Shown here: piece by piece, positions 1 to 4,905 of the stretch | Numbering within the stretch: the first letter of the stretch is position 1 | Layout: each line of letters opens with the position of its first letter | Origin: Alphaproteobacteria bacterium | GTDB taxonomy: Bacteria; Pseudomonadota; Alphaproteobacteria; ATCC43930; CGMCC-115725 | DNA length: 6,371 nucleotides | Direction: 5' to 3' | Assembly (NCBI GenBank): GCA_030040495.1 | Contig: JASHTP010000341.1 | Coordinates: 1 to 6,371 of the forward strand | The notes under the pieces: model-generated | Databases searched by the model: none | What the model was told of the DNA's origin: nothing | The model's input: the letters and a program-made list of their open reading frames with translations, nothing else | Translations under genes and position numbers: made by a program

Positions 1-1157
1 GCTTCACGCTGTTCCGCCGCACGCTCGCGGCGCTGCCCGATCTGGGCGACGGGCTCGACCGCCTGCTCGGCGATCTCGAGCGCAGCTTCCGCCTCGAGCA
101 GTTCCTCGACCAGCTCGCCGATCTCGAGCGCACCTGCCTCGAGAACGTCCGGGGCGAGCGCTTCAAGGGCAGCGAGGACGCCGTCCGCGACGCGCTCGCC
201 GCGGTCTTCCGGCGGCTCGGCGAGGAGGCGCCGCCGCTCTTCGCCGCCGACGCCAAGCGCAGATCGGACTTCTTCCGCGACATCGCCGGCTCGCGCTTCA
301 TGGCGCTGGCGCAGGAGACCGCCAAGCGCGCCGGCCTTTCCTACGATTTGCTGCTCAACGTCTACGACAAGGCGATCATCGCGGTCGAGAACCGGCCGCC
401 CTCGGGCGAGATGAAGGACAAGTACCTCCGGGCGCTCGACCGCGCCGCCCGCTCGACGCCGGAGCTCGGCCGCATCGTCGGCCGCATCGCCGGCCCGATC
501 GGCGAGGCGCTCGAGATCCCGCTCGAGGAGACCTACCTCGTCGGCACCGGCTACGGCAGGGTGACGCTGCCCTTCTCCAAGGAGCACATCCGCTCGGAGA
601 TCCTGTGCCACGGGCTCGGCGCCCACATGATGTATCCGGGCACGCGCACCGTCCTCGACATCGGCGGCCAGGACACCAAGGCGATCCAGGTCGACGCCGC
701 GGGCATCGTCGAGAATTTCCAGATGAACGACCGCTGCGCCGCCGGCTGCGGCCGCTATCTCGGCTACATCGCCGACGAGATGAACATGGGGCTGCACGAG
801 CTCGGACCGATGGCGATGAAGGCCACGCGCACGGTGCGCATCAACTCGACCTGCACGGTCTTCGCCGGCGCCGAGCTGCGCGACCGGCTGGCGCTCGGCG
901 AGAAGCGCGAGGATATCATGGCCGGGCTGCACCGATCGATCATCCTGCGCGCCATGTCGATCATCGCGCGCTCGGGCGGGGTGCGCGACCAGTTCACCTT
1001 CACCGGCGGCGTCGCCAAGAACGAGGCCGCGGTCAAGGAGCTGCGCCAGCTCGTCCGCGAGAATTACGGCGAGGTCGTCATCAACATCAATCCCGAGTCG
1101 ATCTACACCGGCGCGCTGGGCGCCGCCGCCTTCGCCCGCCGCGCGGTCGAGAGCTGA
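1..1157 (+). CDS. bcrA: Benzoyl-CoA reductase subunit A (ATPase/activator subunit), 5' end cut off by window
   Basis: One of the two ASKHA-type ATPase subunits of class I benzoyl-CoA reductase (EC 1.3.7.8), which couples ATP hydrolysis to electron transfer from ferredoxin for ring reduction in the cytoplasm. The frame is open from base 3, so the ATG at 300 is internal; 384 residues are visible. Relatives BcrA/BadF have about 438, so roughly 54 N-terminal residues, including the first phosphate loop, lie to the left. Counting from base 3, the visible motifs are TGYGR (182-186), DIGGQDTK (219-226), the cluster-binding CAAGCGR (Cys245, with an extra Cys249), STCTVF (Cys284) and TGGVAKN (334-340). 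In this family one Cys from each motif, together with those of BcrD, holds a [4Fe-4S] cluster at the subunit interface. The roughly 120-residue helical stretch before TGYGR separates it from the short HgdC activators. bcrD follows 14 bases downstream. Rhodopseudomonas name: badF. Confidence 0.93.
   Translation, partial: FTLFRRTLAALPDLGDGLDRLLGDLERSFRLEQFLDQLADLERTCLENVRGERFKGSEDAVRDALAAVFRRLGEEAPPLFAADAKRRSDFFRDIAGSRFMALAQETAKRAGLSYDLLLNVYDKAIIAVENRPPSGEMKDKYLRALDRAARSTPELGRIVGRIAGPIGEALEIPLEETYLVGTGYGRVTLPFSKEHIRSEILCHGLGAHMMYPGTRTVLDIGGQDTKAIQVDAAGIVENFQMNDRCAAGCGRYLGYIADEMNMGLHELGPMAMKATRTVRINSTCTVFAGAELRDRLALGEKREDIMAGLHRSIILRAMSIIARSGGVRDQFTFTGGVAKNEAAVKELRQLVRENYGEVVININPESIYTGALGAAAFARRAVES
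71..132 (+). repeat. 14-base in-frame direct repeat inside bcrA
   Basis: CGATCTCGAGCGCA occurs at 71-84 and again at 119-132, 48 bases apart, so both copies are in the same frame. They encode matching DLERS and DLERT segments of the helical region between the phosphate loop and TGYGR. It may be a small internal helix duplication or chance in codon-biased DNA; no mobile-element relation is seen. Confidence 0.4.
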
Positions 1158-1171
1158 GGGAGAGCGCCGCC

Positions 1172-2014
1172 ATGACCGTGACCGCAGGCATCGACGTCGG
1201 CACCGGCGCCGTCAAGGCCGTGCTCTTCGAGACCGAGGGAGGAAGCACGCGCTGGCTCGCGCGCCGGACCGAGCGCATGCGCCAGCGCGACCCCTTCAAG
1301 CTCGCCGAGCAGGCCTATGACGGCATCCTCGAGGAGGCGGGGCTGAAGCGCGGCGACGTCGCCTATGTCGCGACCACCGGCGAGGGCGAGGCGCTTTCCT
1401 TCCATACCGGCCATTTCTATTCCATGACCACCCATGGCCGCGGCGCCATCTTCCTCGATCCCGAGGCGCGCGCCGCGCTCGATGTCGGCGCGCTGCACGG
1501 CCGCGCCATCCGCATCGACGGCCGCGGCAAGGTGCTCGCCTACAAGATGACGAGCCAGTGCGCCTCGGGCTCCGGCCAGTTCCTCGAGAACATCGCCCGC
1601 TATCTCGGCATCGCCCATGACGAGATCGGCGCGCTCTCCAAGCAGGCCGACAATCCCGAGAAGGTCAGCGGCATCTGCGCCGTGCTGGCCGAGACCGACG
1701 TCATCAACATGGTCTCGCGCGGCATCTCGGCGCCCAACATCTTGAAGGGCATCCATTCCTCGATGGCCGACCGGCTGGCGAAGCTGCTGAAGACCATCGG
1801 CAGCGTCGACGGCGCGGTGCTGATGACCGGCGGCCTCGCCCTCGACCAGGGCCTCGTCGCCGCCATGCAGGAGGCGATGGTCAAGGAGAAGGTGAGCTAT
1901 CCCGTGCGCAGCCATCGCGATTCGATCTATGCCGGGGCGATCGGCGCGGCGCTCTGGGGCGCGTTCCGCCACGAGAAGCTGGCGCGGCTCGGCGAGCTCG
2001 CCAAGGCATCCTGA
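1172..2014 (+). CDS. bcrD: Benzoyl-CoA reductase subunit D (ATPase/activator subunit)
   Basis: Partner of BcrA in the ATP-hydrolysing half of class I benzoyl-CoA reductase. The two subunits bind ATP and share a bridging [4Fe-4S] cluster that delivers electrons to BcrBC. The protein has 280 residues, matching the usual 276-282 for BcrD/BadG. Visible motifs are the phosphate-1 loop GIDVGTGAVK (6-15), TTGEGE (68-73, the counterpart of TGYGR), SQCASGSGQFLE with Cys130, GICAVLAETDV with Cys169 (the two cluster ligands), TGGLALD (219-225), and a conserved C-terminal AGAIGAALWGAFRHEKLARL. The start is the ATG at 1172, preceded by GGGAGAG at 1158-1164 and lying 14 bases after the bcrA stop. The same frame stays open back to 605 only because of the high GC content; the real protein begins with the phosphate loop. 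Order A-D-ferredoxin suggests a bcrCBAD layout. Rhodopseudomonas name: badG. Confidence 0.95.
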   Translation: MTVTAGIDVGTGAVKAVLFETEGGSTRWLARRTERMRQRDPFKLAEQAYDGILEEAGLKRGDVAYVATTGEGEALSFHTGHFYSMTTHGRGAIFLDPEARAALDVGALHGRAIRIDGRGKVLAYKMTSQCASGSGQFLENIARYLGIAHDEIGALSKQADNPEKVSGICAVLAETDVINMVSRGISAPNILKGIHSSMADRLAKLLKTIGSVDGAVLMTGGLALDQGLVAAMQEAMVKEKVSYPVRSHRDSIYAGAIGAALWGAFRHEKLARLGELAKAS

Positions 2015-2025
2015 GGAGGATCACC

Positions 2026-2271
2026 ATGGCGCTCACCATCACCGACACCTGCACCAATTGCGACGCCTGCCGCCCGGTCTGCCCGAACGAGGCGATCACC
2101 GCCGGCGAGGCCATCTATGTCATCGACCCCTTGCGCTGCACCGAATGCGTCGGCGCCGAGGACGAGCCGCAATGCAAGCTGGTCTGCCCCGCCGACTGCA
2201 TCCTGCCGCACCCGGACTTCCGCGAATCGCGCGAGGAGCTGCTGGCGAAATACGAGCAGCTGCACAGCTGA
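2026..2271 (+). CDS. 2[4Fe-4S] ferredoxin, likely electron donor to benzoyl-CoA reductase
   Basis: Small cytoplasmic electron carrier of 81 residues. The first cluster motif is C-x2-C-x2-C-x3-C-P (Cys9, 12, 15, 19). The second has an enlarged spacing, C-x2-C-x8-C-x3-C-P (Cys38, 41, 50, 54), followed by a charged C-terminal tail. This x8 insertion marks the Allochromatium vinosum-type (Alvin-like) ferredoxins, which have unusually negative and unequal redox potentials. The ferredoxin feeding benzoyl-CoA reductase in Thauera aromatica belongs to this class (established knowledge). An additional Cys58 is not part of either motif. A strong GAGGAGGA at 2013-2020 overlaps the bcrD stop codon and fixes the start at 2026. 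The position immediately after bcrD supports a donor role; the Rhodopseudomonas counterpart is named badB. The ferredoxin reductase that would reload it is not in the window. Confidence 0.93.
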   Translation: MALTITDTCTNCDACRPVCPNEAITAGEAIYVIDPLRCTECVGAEDEPQCKLVCPADCILPHPDFRESREELLAKYEQLHS

Positions 2272-2281
2272 GGATCCGCCG

Positions 2282-2306
2282 TCTCCGCTCAGAACGGGAG
2301 AACCAG
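2282..2306 (+). promoter_or_regulatory. Ribosome binding site of the dioxygenase gene, possibly inside a small hairpin
   Basis: GGGAG at 2296-2300 sits 6 bases before the ATG at 2307 and sets the start. TCTCC at 2282-2286 can pair with GGAGA at 2297-2301 around a 10-base loop, which would partly hide this site. Only five base pairs are possible, so the stem is weak. Regulation through it is speculative. Confidence 0.35.
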
Positions 2307-3305
2307 ATGGAACCGAAGGATGTCTCTACAGCCGGGGATGTCGCGCATCTCGGGGCTCTGGAATTGCTCACGCCCCAACCGGACAAGAGCCTCTGGTTCT
2401 TCAGCGACGTGCTCGGGATGGAGGTCGTGCATCGGGAATCCACCTCGGTCTATCTGCGCGGCTACGGCGATTATGCGGCAAGCACGCTCACGCTGACGGA
2501 GGCGGCGCGGCCGGGTATCGGCCGTATCTACTGGCGCGCGTCGAGCCCGGAGGCTGCCGCTCGCCGCGCGGCGGCGCTCGCCGCCGCGGGACGCGGCATC
2601 GGCTGGACCGCGGGCGATTTCTGCCGCGGCCGGTGCTACCACTTCCGCGACCCGGATGGACATCCGATGGCGATCTACTTCGAGGAGGAAAAATATCGCG
2701 CACCGCCGCAGCTGCGCTCGACCCTCAAGAACCTGCCGATGAAATATGTCGGCCGCGGCGTGAACGTACGCCGCCTCGACCATCTCGCCGTGCTCTGCCG
2801 CGACGTCCCGGCGAACCGCCGCTTTGCGCAGGAGCTGCTCGGCTTTCGCCTGCACGAGCAAGTGCTGTTCGACAACGGCAGCAGGGAGATTGGTGCTTGG
2901 CTCAGCCCTTCGATCGTGCACCATCAGCTGGCCTATGTCGTCGACGTCAAGGCCGCCAGCGGCCGGCTCCACCATATTTCGCTCTGGGTCGACAACCGCG
3001 AGGACGTCCTGCGCGCCGCCGACATACTGAGCGAGAACGGCATCTTCATCGAAGCCGGTCCCGCCCGCCACAACAACTCGCAGGGTTTCTATCTCTACGC
3101 CTACGAGCCGGGCGGCAACCGGGTCGAGATCTATTCCGGCAGCTACTTGATCTTCGCGCCGGACTGGGAACCCGTCACCTGGAACGAGGAAGAAAGGGGT
3201 AGCGGCGTCTACTGGGGCGGCGCCCTGCCCCGGAGTTTTCTCGAGTATGCGACGCCGGAAGCCGAAGCGCCCGCGGAGCGCGTGCCGATCTTCGACCTGC
3301 AGTGA
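2307..3305 (+). CDS. Extradiol ring-cleavage dioxygenase, catechol 2,3-dioxygenase-like (two-module VOC fold)
   Basis: Non-haem Fe(II) (or Mn) enzyme that opens catecholic rings next to the diol with O2; the exact substrate is unknown. It has 332 residues, slightly longer than XylE (307). The N-terminal VOC module (about 13-126) has no metal site. The C-terminal module (about 155-290) has His159 (RLDHLAV), His223 (GRLHHISLW) and Glu274 (GGNRVEIYSG) as the expected 2-His-1-carboxylate ligands. His206, His255 and Tyr264 match the XylE catalytic residues His199, His246 and Tyr255; the His255-Tyr264-Glu274 spacings (9 and 10) equal those of XylE. The tail SYLIFAPDWEPVTW is typical of catechol 2,3-dioxygenases. 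Start ATG 2307 follows GGGAG at 2296-2300. It lies 35 bases after the ferredoxin on the same strand, an aerobic enzyme in an anaerobic operon. Third-position GC is lower than in bcrD (38/50 against 46/50 over the first 50 codons), so it may be a later arrival. Confidence 0.88.
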   Translation: MEPKDVSTAGDVAHLGALELLTPQPDKSLWFFSDVLGMEVVHRESTSVYLRGYGDYAASTLTLTEAARPGIGRIYWRASSPEAAARRAAALAAAGRGIGWTAGDFCRGRCYHFRDPDGHPMAIYFEEEKYRAPPQLRSTLKNLPMKYVGRGVNVRRLDHLAVLCRDVPANRRFAQELLGFRLHEQVLFDNGSREIGAWLSPSIVHHQLAYVVDVKAASGRLHHISLWVDNREDVLRAADILSENGIFIEAGPARHNNSQGFYLYAYEPGGNRVEIYSGSYLIFAPDWEPVTWNEEERGSGVYWGGALPRSFLEYATPEAEAPAERVPIFDLQ

Positions 3306-3317
3306 GCGCGTCGGCTG
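3306..3317. other. Convergent operon junction without a recognisable terminator
   Basis: Only 12 bases separate the stop codon of the dioxygenase gene (plus strand) from the stop codon of the last acetyltransferase gene (minus strand). The best inverted repeat I find nearby is GTGAG at 3302-3306 against CTCAC at 3321-3325, five base pairs with a 14-base loop and no T-run on either strand. Transcripts from both sides may therefore overlap. Confidence 0.5.
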
Positions 3318-3839
3318 CTAACTCACGCTCCGCCGCAGCGCCAGGCGGCGGTGCGGACGGAAGCCCATCCGGTCGAGGAAGCTCAAGAGGCCGAAGCGGT
3401 TCCAGTCGACCTCGGTGCGCACGCGCTCGACGCGCAGGCCCTGCAGGTTGGTCATGAGCTGCGACAGCAGCGCGCTGCCGACGCCCTTGTGGCCGCTTCT
3501 GGCGTCGACGCCGATGGTGTCGATGACCGCCGCCGGATCGAGGCTGCCGAACTCGCCGAACTCGACCCGCGCCATGATGAAGCCCGCGACCTCGCCGTCG
3601 AGCTCGGCGACGAGCGAGACGCGCACGCCGGATTCGTCCATCGCCTCGGCGAGCTTGCGCTTGAAATAGGCGGTGCGGTCGCGGCCGGTGATGCGCCGGT
3701 CGATGCGCAGGATGGCGGCGAAATCGCCGCGGACCATCGAGCGGATCGGCACGCGGTCATGCGACAGCGCCTCGAACTCGTCGCCGGCGGGCTTGCTGTA
3801 GTCGAGCTCGGCGGCGGGCTTGCTGGGGGTGGGCGGCAT
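3318..3839 (-). CDS. GNAT-family N-acetyltransferase, downstream copy of a tandem pair
   Basis: Probable acetyl-CoA (or acyl-CoA) dependent acetyltransferase of 173 residues; substrate unknown. After a 29-residue, Pro/Lys-containing leader comes a GNAT domain (about 30-172). It has the beta4/alpha3 acetyl-CoA region IDTIGVDARSGHKGVGSALL (106-125) and the C-terminal FLDRMGF (154-160). The usual Q/R-x-x-G-x-G/A pyrophosphate motif appears as GHKGVG (116-121), with Gly at the normally Arg/Gln position. It aligns without any gap to the neighbouring GNAT over 143 residues with 57 identities, so the two arose by tandem duplication. Start ATG at 3837-3839 has AGGAGG (complement of 3846-3851) 6 bases upstream; the frame extends far beyond this only because stops are rare at this GC. 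It is the last gene of the minus-strand operon, 17 bases after its paralogue. It could act on acyl-CoA ligases, other proteins or aromatic amines. Confidence 0.85.
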   Translation of the reverse strand: MPPTPSKPAAELDYSKPAGDEFEALSHDRVPIRSMVRGDFAAILRIDRRITGRDRTAYFKRKLAEAMDESGVRVSLVAELDGEVAGFIMARVEFGEFGSLDPAAVIDTIGVDARSGHKGVGSALLSQLMTNLQGLRVERVRTEVDWNRFGLLSFLDRMGFRPHRRLALRRSVS

Positions 3840-3856
3840 CGCTTTCCTCCTCTGCC

Positions 3857-4348
3857 TCAGCGGCGGACCGGAGCGCCGACGGCGCGTTCGAGCACCAGCC
3901 GCGGTGCCGGGACGAAGCCCATGCGCGCGAAGAAGCCGCAGAGATCGGTGTCGGTCCAATCGGCCTCGGTCGCGATCTCCTTGATGCCGTGGATGCGCAT
4001 CGCCGCGGCCATGGCGTCGATCAGGCTTCGCCCCACCCCCGCGCCCCGCGCCTCGGCGGCGACGCCGATGGCGTCGAGCGCGGCCTCGGGCGCCTCGCCG
4101 CCGAACTCGCCCTCGTAGAGGCGGGCGATGACGAAGCCCGCAAGCCTGCCGTCGCGCTCGGCGGCGAGCGCGACGAAGGCGGCGGGATCGCGCGCGAGGT
4201 GCGCCAGGCGCTTCTCGTAGAAGCCCCGGCGCGAGCGGCCGGAGACCGCCTTGTCGATGGCGACGATCGCGGCGAGATCGCCGGCGACGAGCGGGCGCAC
4301 CGTCACCGCGCCCCGGGGCGCCGCGGCATCGGCAAGTGTCTTCTGCAT
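3857..4348 (-). CDS. GNAT-family N-acetyltransferase, upstream copy of a tandem pair
   Basis: Predicted acetyltransferase of 163 residues; substrate not recognisable. The GNAT domain covers about 15-157, with VTVRPLVAGDLAAI at its N-terminal edge, LAGFVIARLYEGEFG (69-83), and an intact acetyl-CoA pyrophosphate motif RGAGVG (101-106) inside AIGVAAEARGAGVGRSLI. The C-terminal signature is GFFARMGFVPAPRLVL (138-153). Unlike the downstream paralogue it has the conserved Arg of the motif and only a short 14-residue leader. Start ATG at 4346-4348 has AGAGGA (complement of 4354-4359) 5 bases upstream; the hemerythrin stop lies 27 bases away and the next gene 17 bases away, so co-transcription is likely. 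I recall a GNAT-like gene, badL, in the Rhodopseudomonas bad cluster, but whether this is its counterpart cannot be judged here. Protein lysine acetylation of acyl-CoA synthetases by GNATs is known in Rhodopseudomonas and would fit the linkage to paaK. Confidence 0.88.
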   Translation of the reverse strand: MQKTLADAAAPRGAVTVRPLVAGDLAAIVAIDKAVSGRSRRGFYEKRLAHLARDPAAFVALAAERDGRLAGFVIARLYEGEFGGEAPEAALDAIGVAAEARGAGVGRSLIDAMAAAMRIHGIKEIATEADWTDTDLCGFFARMGFVPAPRLVLERAVGAPVRR

Positions 4349-4375
4349 GGTCGTCCTCTTCTCGCTGTCGCGGGG

Positions 4376-4900
4376 TCAGCGGCGCTCGGCGAAGTCGACG
4401 GCGAGCCGCCCGTCGCTTTCCTCGTCGAGGAGATCGTCGAGCGCCGGCAGCAGCGCGCCTTCCTCCTTCTCGACATGCGAGGCGAGCCGCTCGACGAAGG
4501 CCGCGACGGTCTCGTGGAACTCGGCCCAGATCTCGGCGGCGAAGCCCGCGTCGAGCGCCAGCCGGGCGATCTGCGCCAGGCGCTGCGCCAGCGGCAGGAT
4601 GGCGCGATGCTCCTCCAGGAGATACTCGCCCATGTCGCGCTCGCCGGCCTCGGCGAAGAGCGGGAACAGGCTCTCCTCCTCGAAGGCGAAATGCGGGCCG
4701 ATCTCGCCCTCGACGGCGCGGATCGTCTCCTTGAGCAGGCGGACGATCTCCGGGCTCGCCGCATCGGGCGGCCGGCCGGAACCGTGGCGCCCGAGCAGGC
4801 TCTCCAGCCGCGCGAGCAGCGCCAGCGTCGCCAGGTGATCCTGGTGGAGCGTGCGGCATACCTGTCGGCGAAACTCCATGGCGATTGACTCCATCGTCAT
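4376..4900 (-). CDS. Hemerythrin-like (HHE cation-binding) domain protein
   Basis: A single-domain four-helix-bundle protein of 174 residues (counting from the ATG at 4900) that should bind a non-haem di-iron centre, and through it O2 or NO. Candidate ligands are His22 (QDHLATL), His70 and Glu74 (HFAFEEESLFP), His98 (LLEEHRAIL), and His142 and Glu146 (HVEKEEGALLP). These follow the usual H...HxxxE...H...HxxxE order. No signal peptide or membrane segment is visible, so it is cytoplasmic. No signalling domain is fused to it. Its first ATG overlaps the paaK stop as ATGA, implying translational coupling. Starts at 4894 or 4879 are also possible and would remove 2 or 7 residues without touching the domain. 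O2 binding to protect the O2-sensitive reductase, NO sensing or iron handling are all possible; context favours a link to the oxic/anoxic change, as inference. Confidence 0.87.
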   Translation of the reverse strand: MTMESIAMEFRRQVCRTLHQDHLATLALLARLESLLGRHGSGRPPDAASPEIVRLLKETIRAVEGEIGPHFAFEEESLFPLFAEAGERDMGEYLLEEHRAILPLAQRLAQIARLALDAGFAAEIWAEFHETVAAFVERLASHVEKEEGALLPALDDLLDEESDGRLAVDFAERR

Positions 4901-4905
4901 TTCCC
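4877..4905 (-). promoter_or_regulatory. Ambiguous translation start of the hemerythrin gene
   Basis: Three in-frame ATGs compete at 4900, 4894 and 4879 (first bases, minus strand). GGGAA (complement of 4901-4905) directly abuts the first ATG, too close for normal use, but is 6 bases from the second. The first forms an ATGA overlap with the paaK stop, which would allow re-initiation. A GGAG (complement of 4888-4891) stands 8 bases before the third. I annotate the first because of the overlap; the second is nearly as good. Confidence 0.5.

Noticed and set aside
300..302. ATG as the start of bcrA
   Set aside because: The same frame is open to the left edge with coherent BcrA-like sequence and matching codon use; starting here would also remove the N-terminal nucleotide-binding part.
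445..453. C-terminal PTAGK of PaaK (residues 449-453) as a second catalytic-lysine-like motif
   Set aside because: It is at the very end of the protein outside the conserved VPRSEGK motif and probably coincidental (coordinates given are residue numbers of the PaaK protein).
605..1171. Long open stretch in the bcrD frame before its ATG
   Set aside because: It lies inside bcrA in another frame, is a low-complexity Arg/His/Ala-rich translation, and the BcrD fold starts at the phosphate loop after the ATG at 1172. It is open only because of high GC.
1103..1972. 289-codon minus-strand reading frame opposite bcrD
   Set aside because: An antisense shadow of a clearly coding, family-matching gene; composition is repetitive Ala/Gly/Asp/His with no recognisable domain.
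2289..3071. 260-codon minus-strand frame opposite the dioxygenase gene
   Set aside because: Antisense shadow; the plus-strand frame encodes a complete enzyme with intact active-site residues.
3840..4859. Apparent long extension of the downstream GNAT frame upstream of its ATG
   Set aside because: The added part is an Arg/Ala-rich shadow across the paralogue and hemerythrin genes. AGGAGG just before the ATG at 3839 marks the real start, so this is not a fusion protein.
3989..4888. 299-codon plus-strand frame opposite the GNAT and hemerythrin genes
   Set aside because: Reverse-strand shadow spanning two independent genes, with no domain and the biased composition typical of such artefacts.
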